Positions 1-4,857 of a stretch of DNA of 13,732 nt are shown here, in pieces. The notes beneath the pieces are model-generated. The model worked only from the letters and a program-made list of their open reading frames with translations, made no database searches and was not told the DNA's origin. Positions within the stretch are counted from its first letter, which is position 1; each line of letters opens with the position of its first letter. Both the position numbers and the translations under genes were made by a program. Source of the stretch: an uncultured Collinsella sp. (GTDB lineage: Bacteria > Actinomycetota > Coriobacteriia > Coriobacteriales > Coriobacteriaceae); the NCBI GenBank assembly GCA_905210085.1, contig CAJLVJ010000047.1, positions 1 through 13,732 of the forward strand. Direction: 5' to 3'.

Positions 1-1
1 C

Positions 2-1651
2 GTCGTGGGCGGTTGCTGCGGCACCACGCCGGCGCACATGGCGGCCTTGCGCACGCTTATCGACAACCACACGCCCAGCCCGCGCCACCGCAAGCCCAGT
101 ATGTCGGTCACGAGCGCCCAAACGGTCGTAGACCTTCCCTGCGACGGCCACAAGATCGCCGTCATCGGCGAGCGCATCAACCCCACCGGCAAAAAGCGCC
201 TGCAGCAGGCCCTGCGCGACGGCGACCTGGACTACGTTGTGAGCCAGGGCATCAGCCAGCAGGAGCAGGGCGCCGACATCCTGGACGTCAACGTGGGCCT
301 GCCCGAGATCGACGAGGTCAAGATTATCCAACAGGCGACCGAACAGCTCCAGGGCTCCACGCTCCTGCCGCTGCAGATCGACTCCACCGATCCTGCAGCC
401 GTCGAGGCCGCCGTGCGCCGCTACGCCGGCAAGCCCATCATCAACTCGGTCAATGGCAAGCAGCAGATCATGGATGAGATCTTTCCGCTGGTCGCCCACT
501 ACGGCACCAACGTTGTCGGCCTTACGCTCGACGAAGGCGGCATCCCCGATACCGCCGAGGCTCGCTTCGCCATCGCCGAGCGCATCGTGGCCGAGGCCGC
601 CCGCTACGGCATCGGACCGAATCGCATCCTCATCGACTGCCTGGTCATGACCGCCTCGACCAATCAACGCCAGGCCGAGCAGATCCTGCGCGCCATGTCC
701 CTGTGCAAGGAGCGCCTGGGCGTCAAATGCGCGCTCGGCGTGTCGAACATCAGCTTTGGCCTGCCCGCCCGCCCGCTGCTGGGCTCGGTCTTTTTGGCCG
801 CCGCCTTCGGCGCGGGCCTGGACGCCCCCATCATGAACCCGGGTTCCAAGCGCTTTATGGATACCGTCTACAGCTATCGCGTCCTGAGCGTTGAGGACGA
901 GGGCTCGACCGGATACATCGAGCGCTACGCCGGCTGGACCGATCCGTACAAGATCGCCGCAAACCCGGCAGCGGCTCAGGCCGCATCGAGTGATGCCGCG
1001 CCTGCTGCTGGCACCGCCGGCACTGACGGCAACGACGACCCGATTCGTCGAATGGTCGTCTCGGGCCGCAAAGGCGAGATCGCTGCCGAGACCGAGCGTC
1101 TGCTGACAGACCACGACGCCATGGACCTCATCAACAATCACTTTATCCCCGCCCTCGACGAGGTTGGCGTCCTCTTTGACCAGGGCAAGTTCTTCTTGCC
1201 GCAGCTTATGGCCTCGGCCGAGGCCGCACGCGTGGGCTTCGACACCATCAAGCGCCTGATGCCCGCCGGCGAGATCGCCGACAAGGGCAAGATCTGCGTG
1301 GCCACCGTCAAGGGCGACATCCACGATATTGGCAAGAACATCGTCAAGATGTTGCTCGATAACTACGGCTACACCGTCTTTGACCTAGGCCGCGACGTCG
1401 ACCCACAAGAGGTGCTCAAGACCGTGCAGGAGCGTGACATTAAGCTCGTCGGCCTCTCGGCGCTTATGACTACCACGGTCGTCGCCATGGAGGAGACCAT
1501 CAAGCTGCTTCATGCCGAGGTGCCGGGCGTCAAGATCATCGTAGGCGGCGCCGTACTCACCCCCGAATACGCCAAACAGATTGGCGCTGACTACTACGCC
1601 AAGGACGCCGCCGAGAGCGCGCGCATCGCCGAAGAGGTCTTTGGGCAGTAA
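2..1651 (+). CDS. metH: Methionine synthase, cobalamin-dependent, short form (5'-truncated by window)
   Basis: The gene enters the window already open; 549 residues are visible, numbered here from the first in-frame codon at position 2. The first residues contain GGCCGTTP (3-10), the zinc-ligand Cys pair and end of the homocysteine S-methyltransferase domain. A pterin (methyltetrahydrofolate) binding domain follows (about 50-300, starting IGERINPTGKK), then an Ala-rich linker (about 319-346), a cobalamin cap helix bundle (about 347-425) and a B12-binding Rossmann domain with DIHDIG (439-444), whose His441 is the expected lower cobalt ligand, plus SALMTTT and GGAVLTPEYA. The protein ends there, so the AdoMet-binding reactivation domain of E. 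coli MetH is absent; reactivation would need a separate protein. The enzyme transfers a methyl group from methyltetrahydrofolate through cobalamin to homocysteine in the cytoplasm. A cobalamin-dependent methyltransferase of another substrate is unlikely because the homocysteine-domain motif is present. Confidence 0.9.
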   Translation, partial: VVGGCCGTTPAHMAALRTLIDNHTPSPRHRKPSMSVTSAQTVVDLPCDGHKIAVIGERINPTGKKRLQQALRDGDLDYVVSQGISQQEQGADILDVNVGLPEIDEVKIIQQATEQLQGSTLLPLQIDSTDPAAVEAAVRRYAGKPIINSVNGKQQIMDEIFPLVAHYGTNVVGLTLDEGGIPDTAEARFAIAERIVAEAARYGIGPNRILIDCLVMTASTNQRQAEQILRAMSLCKERLGVKCALGVSNISFGLPARPLLGSVFLAAAFGAGLDAPIMNPGSKRFMDTVYSYRVLSVEDEGSTGYIERYAGWTDPYKIAANPAAAQAASSDAAPAAGTAGTDGNDDPIRRMVVSGRKGEIAAETERLLTDHDAMDLINNHFIPALDEVGVLFDQGKFFLPQLMASAEAARVGFDTIKRLMPAGEIADKGKICVATVKGDIHDIGKNIVKMLLDNYGYTVFDLGRDVDPQEVLKTVQERDIKLVGLSALMTTTVVAMEETIKLLHAEVPGVKIIVGGAVLTPEYAKQIGADYYAKDAAESARIAEEVFGQ

Positions 1652-1676
1652 CACAACGGAAACAACCGAGCACCAA

Positions 1677-1714
1677 AACGTGCCGCATGCGCCACTTGGC
1701 ACGTGCGGCACGTT
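1677..1714. repeat. 11-bp perfect inverted repeat (hairpin) between metH and the UPF0210 gene
   Basis: Arms AACGTGCCGCA (1677-1687) and TGCGGCACGTT (1704-1714) are exact reverse complements around a 16-nt loop that can itself pair (GCCA/TGGC). On the + strand no T-run follows, so it is a poor intrinsic terminator for metH; on the - strand TTTT follows the stem. It could be an operator or an mRNA hairpin before the next gene. The function is not known. Confidence 0.55.
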
Positions 1715-1759
1715 AGAATAGACAAGACTATGCTCGTTTTGGCAGATAGGAGCGCAAGG

Positions 1760-3124
1760 ATGGCGATCACGCCCGCAGAAATCGCGGAAACCCGCGGCAT
1801 GGTTGAGGAGCAGAACCTCGACATCAGGACCATCACCATGGGTGTTTCGCTCATGGGTTGCGGCGACGAGAACCTCGACCGCATGTGCACGAAAATCTAC
1901 GACCACGTGACGCACACGGCTGAGCATCTGGTCGAGACCGCCGAGAACCTCGAGCGCGAGTACGGTATCCCCATCGTCAACAAGCGCGTTTCCGTCACCC
2001 CGGTGGCGCAGATTGCCGCGTGCTGCAAGGATGAGGACCTCACCCCCATCGCGCATGCCCTCGACCGCGCGGCCGAGACGCTCGGTATCGATTACCTGGG
2101 CGGCTTCTCCGCACTCGTCCAGAAGGGCATCGGCGACGCCGACCGCCGCGTCATCCAGTCCATCCCCCAGGCGCTCGCCACCACGAGCCGCGTCTGCTCC
2201 AGCGTCAACGTCGCCAGCCTGCGCGCCGGCATCAACATGGACGCCGTGCTCATGGCCGCCCAGACCATCATCGACGCCGCCAAGCTCACGGCCGACCAGG
2301 ATTCCGTTGGCGCCTCCAAGTTTGTCTGCTTTGCCAACATGGTCGAGGACTCCCCGTTTATGGCGGGCGCCGTCCACGGCGGTGGCGAGGCCGACGCCGT
2401 CATCAACGTTGGCGTCTCGGGCCCCGGCGTTATGGCTGCTGCCTTGGAGACGCTCCCCGACTCCGCCTCGATGATGGAGGTTGCCGAGAAAATCAAGCAG
2501 ACCGCCTTTAAGATCACCCGCGCCGGCGAGCTCATGAGCCGCGAGGCCGCCCATCGCCTGGGTGTCGAGAAAGGCATTGTCGACCTGTCGCTGGCTCCCA
2601 CGCCTGCCATTGGCGACTCCGTTGCCCGCATCCTCGAGATCATCGGCGTGGGCACCTGCGGTGGCCCGGGCACGACCTGCGCGCTCGCCATGCTCAACGA
2701 TGCCGTCAAGAAGGGCGGCGTCATGGCCAGCTCCAGCGTGGGCGGTCTCTCGGGCGCCTTTATCCCCGTGTCCGAGGACGCCGGCATGATCGCCGCCGTC
2801 GAGGCCGGTGCGCTTTCGCTCGAGAAGCTCGAGGCCATGACCTGCGTGTGCTCCGTTGGCCTGGACATGATTGCCATCCCCGGTGACACCCCGGTCGAGA
2901 CCATCGCCGGCATCATCGCCGACGAGATGGCCATCGGCGTCATCAACAACAAGACCACGGCCGTCCGCGTGATTCCTGCCATCGGCAAGGGCGTGGGCGA
3001 CTGCGTCGAGTACGGCGGCCTGTTTGGCCGTGCGCCCATCATGCCGGTGAACCCCAACGCCGGCACCGTGCTTGCCCACCGTGGTGGACGCTTCCCGGCA
3101 CCGCTGAACTCGCTGAAGAACTAG
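1760..3124 (+). CDS. UPF0210 / PFL family protein (DUF711)
   Basis: A 454-residue protein of the UPF0210 (DUF711) family, recognised from the start MAITPAEIAETRGMVEE..LDIRTITMGVSL and the Gly-rich segments GVGTCGGPGTTCALAML and SSSVGGLSGAFIPVSEDAG. Family length is about 450 residues, so this copy is complete. The family is annotated as related to pyruvate formate-lyase in fold, but no glycyl-radical motif is seen here and the reaction is not established. A reading frame opens 19 codons earlier at 1703, but that start falls inside an inverted repeat and has no Shine-Dalgarno; the ATG at 1760 has AGGAG at 1748-1752, 7 nt upstream, and matches the family's N-terminus. In streptococci the gene sits next to a small ACT-domain protein (UPF0237); no such gene is present here. 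It is probably cytoplasmic; no signal peptide or membrane segment is evident. Confidence 0.88.
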   Translation: MAITPAEIAETRGMVEEQNLDIRTITMGVSLMGCGDENLDRMCTKIYDHVTHTAEHLVETAENLEREYGIPIVNKRVSVTPVAQIAACCKDEDLTPIAHALDRAAETLGIDYLGGFSALVQKGIGDADRRVIQSIPQALATTSRVCSSVNVASLRAGINMDAVLMAAQTIIDAAKLTADQDSVGASKFVCFANMVEDSPFMAGAVHGGGEADAVINVGVSGPGVMAAALETLPDSASMMEVAEKIKQTAFKITRAGELMSREAAHRLGVEKGIVDLSLAPTPAIGDSVARILEIIGVGTCGGPGTTCALAMLNDAVKKGGVMASSSVGGLSGAFIPVSEDAGMIAAVEAGALSLEKLEAMTCVCSVGLDMIAIPGDTPVETIAGIIADEMAIGVINNKTTAVRVIPAIGKGVGDCVEYGGLFGRAPIMPVNPNAGTVLAHRGGRFPAPLNSLKN

Positions 3125-3141
3125 CTGAGGGGGACTGGCGA

Positions 3142-3275
3142 GGAGCCCCGGGGAGGGCAAATATATAAGGTCGCCTGCTCGAACAGTCCTGACTCGCACG
3201 GAGAGCACAATAAGTGCTCTCCGGCTCGTGCGGAACTCGCGATCGACCTTATATATTTGCCCTCCCCGGGGCTCC
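3142..3275. repeat. Perfect 32-bp inverted repeat enclosing a second hairpin
   Basis: The arms at 3142-3173 and 3244-3275 are exact reverse complements over all 32 bases, with a GC-rich outer part (GGAGCCCCGGGGAGGGC) and an A/T core (AAATATATAAGG). The 70-nt interior contains a second perfect hairpin, CGGAGAGCAC (3199-3208) with GTGCTCTCCG (3214-3223) around loop AATAA. The whole 134-bp element would fold into one long stem. There is no T-run after it and no clear target-site duplication (flanks GGCGA and CGCAC). It may be a MITE-like or extragenic palindromic repeat, or a processing/termination structure for the upstream gene. Confidence 0.85.
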
Positions 3276-3344
3276 CGCACAACGGGACCTCAGTTGGGTT
3301 CTATCCCTTTGGCAGTCGCTTCGCTTCTGCCCTACTTTGCTGGT

Positions 3345-3377
3345 ATGGCGGTTTGGCGTTGGATCGGTTCTTTCTGA
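3345..3377 (+). CDS. Possible 10-residue leader peptide (MAVWRWIGSF), speculative
   Basis: An ATG at 3345 opens a 10-codon frame, MAVWRWIGSF, ending with TGA at 3375-3377, 12 nt before the terminator-like hairpin that precedes the methyltransferase gene. Two of ten codons are TGG (Trp4, Trp6), which is the kind of arrangement seen in attenuation leader peptides. Against it: no recognisable Shine-Dalgarno stands before the ATG, and the downstream gene has no obvious link to tryptophan. It may be chance. Confidence 0.15.
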   Translation: MAVWRWIGSF

Positions 3378-3389
3378 TATATGCTTGTT

Positions 3390-3421
3390 GCGGCTCTTCT
3401 TTTGGGAGGAGTCGCTTTTTT
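3390..3421 (+). terminator. Intrinsic terminator-like hairpin in the leader of the methyltransferase gene (candidate attenuator)
   Basis: Stem arms GCGGCTCTTC (3390-3399) and GAGGAGTCGC (3406-3415) pair over 10 positions with two G-U wobbles around loop TTTTGG, followed directly by TTTTTT (3416-3421). The Shine-Dalgarno of the methyltransferase begins only 5 nt later (3427), leaving no room for a promoter between hairpin and gene. Transcription of the gene must therefore pass through this structure, so it is best read as a conditional terminator. No known riboswitch class was recognised upstream. Confidence 0.55.
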
Positions 3422-3440
3422 GTTGTGAGGGGGATGGCCC

Positions 3441-4328
3441 GTGGCTGATGGTGTAATTCAATCTGAGCTGCTTGCTGCGGATTGGAATGGCGAATGGATG
3501 CGTCTGCAGGCTGGTCGGCGGCGGGCTGATGATTCTTTTGAGTGGGATAAAAGGGCTCGGCATTTTCGGCCGCTTGAGACTGCTCCGTATGCCTGGGATT
3601 TTATAAAGCTGTTGGCGCTTGAGCCCGGCGAGTCGGTGCTCGATATGGGGTGTGGGGCTGGGTCGATTGCTATTCCGCTTGCTCAGGCTGGGCATCCTGT
3701 GATTGCGGCTGATTTCTCCCCCGCCATGCTGGGCACGCTTGATGCCGGCATTGAGTACTACGGGCTCGAGGGGCGCATAACGCCGCTTGAGCTTGCTTGG
3801 GATGATGATTGGGATTTGGTTGGACCGGTCGCGAAAGCGGTGGATGTTGCCTTTGCCAGTCGGTCGGTTACGACGACCAATCTAAAAGATGCGCTTGCCA
3901 AGCTTGATCGAACGGCTCGTCGGCGTTGCGCTGTCACGATGGTCGCTAACTCCAGCCCGCGCTATGATCTGCACTTGATGAACGCTATCGGCGCCTCGGT
4001 TACCTGCAGTAATGGCTTTGTGTACGCCTTCAACATCCTCATTCAGATGGGTGCCCTGCCGCAGGTCACGTACTTTGAATCGCCTCGTCGCGATACCTTC
4101 GACAGCCTTGAAGCGGGCGTGGCGGACTTTTCCCGCATGTTTGAGCATGGCAACGAGGATAAGGTCGACCGTCTGCGCGACTACATCGCTCAACACATGA
4201 TTGAGAATCCCCATGCCGGTGAGCCGGGCCCCAAGGGCGTGCCGCAGGGACGCTACATGCTCGACCACGTCCGTAAGGTCCGTTGGGCGTTTATTGCATG
4301 GGAGCCGGTCTCTGCGCCCAGCTCATAG
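3441..4328 (+). CDS. Class I SAM-dependent methyltransferase, substrate unknown
   Basis: A 295-residue protein with a Rossmann SAM-binding domain: motif I is VLDMGCGAGSIAIPLA (about residues 66-81), followed by the acidic strand end VIAADFSPAML, typical of the UbiE/COG2226-like group. The C-terminal part (about 205-295) has no motif I recognise, so substrate and pathway are unknown. No signal peptide or membrane segment is seen. The start is GTG at 3441, chosen because GAGGGGG (3427-3433) stands 7 nt upstream; an ATG at 3434 is out of frame and soon stops. Codon use is mosaic: the first half uses many GCT, GAT, CGG and GGG codons, the last third returns to the GCC/CGC/GAC style of the neighbours, hinting at acquisition or recombination. 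The gene is preceded by a terminator-like hairpin and stands alone rather than in an obvious operon. Confidence 0.8.
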   Translation: MADGVIQSELLAADWNGEWMRLQAGRRRADDSFEWDKRARHFRPLETAPYAWDFIKLLALEPGESVLDMGCGAGSIAIPLAQAGHPVIAADFSPAMLGTLDAGIEYYGLEGRITPLELAWDDDWDLVGPVAKAVDVAFASRSVTTTNLKDALAKLDRTARRRCAVTMVANSSPRYDLHLMNAIGASVTCSNGFVYAFNILIQMGALPQVTYFESPRRDTFDSLEAGVADFSRMFEHGNEDKVDRLRDYIAQHMIENPHAGEPGPKGVPQGRYMLDHVRKVRWAFIAWEPVSAPSS

Positions 4329-4445
4329 CCTGTTCGCAGCCCGCACCGCCCATTCACTCGGCATCCGCATTCTTTTTGAACTGGGCAAACGCGCTCCACA
4401 CCGCGCCGTTCCTGCGCTATCGTGGGACAGCTCACGTAGATTAAG

Positions 4446-4465
4446 GCCCCGTCGCGGGGCGCCCC
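4446..4465. repeat. Short GC-rich hairpin/palindrome before yhbY
   Basis: GCCCC (4446-4450) and GGGGC (4456-4460) can pair around GTCGC; the right arm is also part of a perfect palindrome GGGGCGCCCC (4456-4465). It lies about 20 nt before the start codon of the YhbY gene, in its probable 5' untranslated region. A role in translation control is possible but not shown. Confidence 0.4.
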
Positions 4466-4486
4466 ATACATAGAAAGCGAGAACCC

Positions 4487-4786
4487 ATGGCACTGACAGG
4501 AGCCCAGGTCAAGCAGCTTCGCAGCATGGCCCATCACCTCAACCCCGCTATCATCATCGGCAAGTCCGACGTCAACGAGGGCACCGTCGAGCAGACGGTC
4601 GCCTACCTGGAGAAGCACGAGCTCGTTAAGTGCTCCGTGCTCGATGGCTCCAGTCTTTCCGCCCGCGAGGCCGCCGAAGAGCTCGCTGAGCGTTGCCACG
4701 CCGAGGTCGTCCAGGTCATCGGCCGCAAGTTCTCGCTGTATCGCGAGTCCTCGCGCAAGGACATCGAGAAGATCAAGCTCGTCTAA
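4487..4786 (+). CDS. yhbY: YhbY family RNA-binding protein (CRM domain)
   Basis: A 99-residue protein made almost entirely of one CRM (CRS1/YhbY) domain, the usual length of bacterial YhbY (97 in E. coli). Recognised features are MALTGAQVKQLRSMAHHLNP, the IIGKSDVNEGTV loop (about 24-35) that corresponds to the conserved Gly-rich turn, and the terminal strand VVQVIGRKFSLYRES. In other bacteria YhbY associates with pre-50S ribosomal particles, so a role in large-subunit assembly is expected; this is family knowledge. The Shine-Dalgarno is weak (AAAGCGAGAA region, 4473-4482). A strong terminator closes the gene at 4825-4857, so it is probably transcribed alone. It is not beside obgE or nadD, where it is often found. 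Confidence 0.9.
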   Translation: MALTGAQVKQLRSMAHHLNPAIIIGKSDVNEGTVEQTVAYLEKHELVKCSVLDGSSLSAREAAEELAERCHAEVVQVIGRKFSLYRESSRKDIEKIKLV

Positions 4787-4824
4787 GAGCCAATGATCCG
4801 GCGAGCCAACACATAGCAAGCTTA

Positions 4825-4857
4825 CGGGTGCCCAAGTACTTCGGGCGCCCGTTTTTT
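4825..4857 (+). terminator. Intrinsic terminator of yhbY
   Basis: CGGGTGCCC (4825-4833) pairs with GGGCGCCCG (4843-4851), with one G-U wobble, around a 9-nt loop and is followed by TTTTTT (4852-4857). It lies 38 nt after the yhbY stop. The T-run overlaps the stop codon (4856-4858) of the convergent regulator gene on the other strand. On the - strand no T-run follows, so it acts in one direction only. Confidence 0.9.

Larger units (their letters stand above)
3125..3440. other. 316-nt intergenic region rich in RNA/DNA secondary structure
   Basis: No convincing gene lies here. The left half is occupied by a long inverted repeat (3142-3275), the right half by the leader of the methyltransferase gene, including a short possible peptide and a terminator-like hairpin. 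Base composition changes from about 3280 onward: the sequence becomes T-rich compared with the flanking genes. No convincing -35/-10 pair was found. A TATATT box at 3252-3257 lies inside the right arm of the inverted repeat but has no matching -35. Confidence 0.6.

Noticed and set aside
1696..1719. Promoter TTGGCA ... TAGAAT before the UPF0210 gene
   Set aside because: The spacer is only 12 bp and both boxes lie in or at the edge of the inverted repeat; no better pair was found.
3142..3275. Retron or group II intron remnant at the long inverted repeat
   Set aside because: No reverse transcriptase gene is in the window, and the element has none of the recognisable catalytic RNA parts.
1385..3280. 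Long open frame on the - strand (631 codons) opposite metH and the UPF0210 gene
   Set aside because: It is the complement of two well-recognised genes, has low-complexity Gly/Asp/His-rich translation and no family resemblance; GC-rich genes commonly give such antisense frames.
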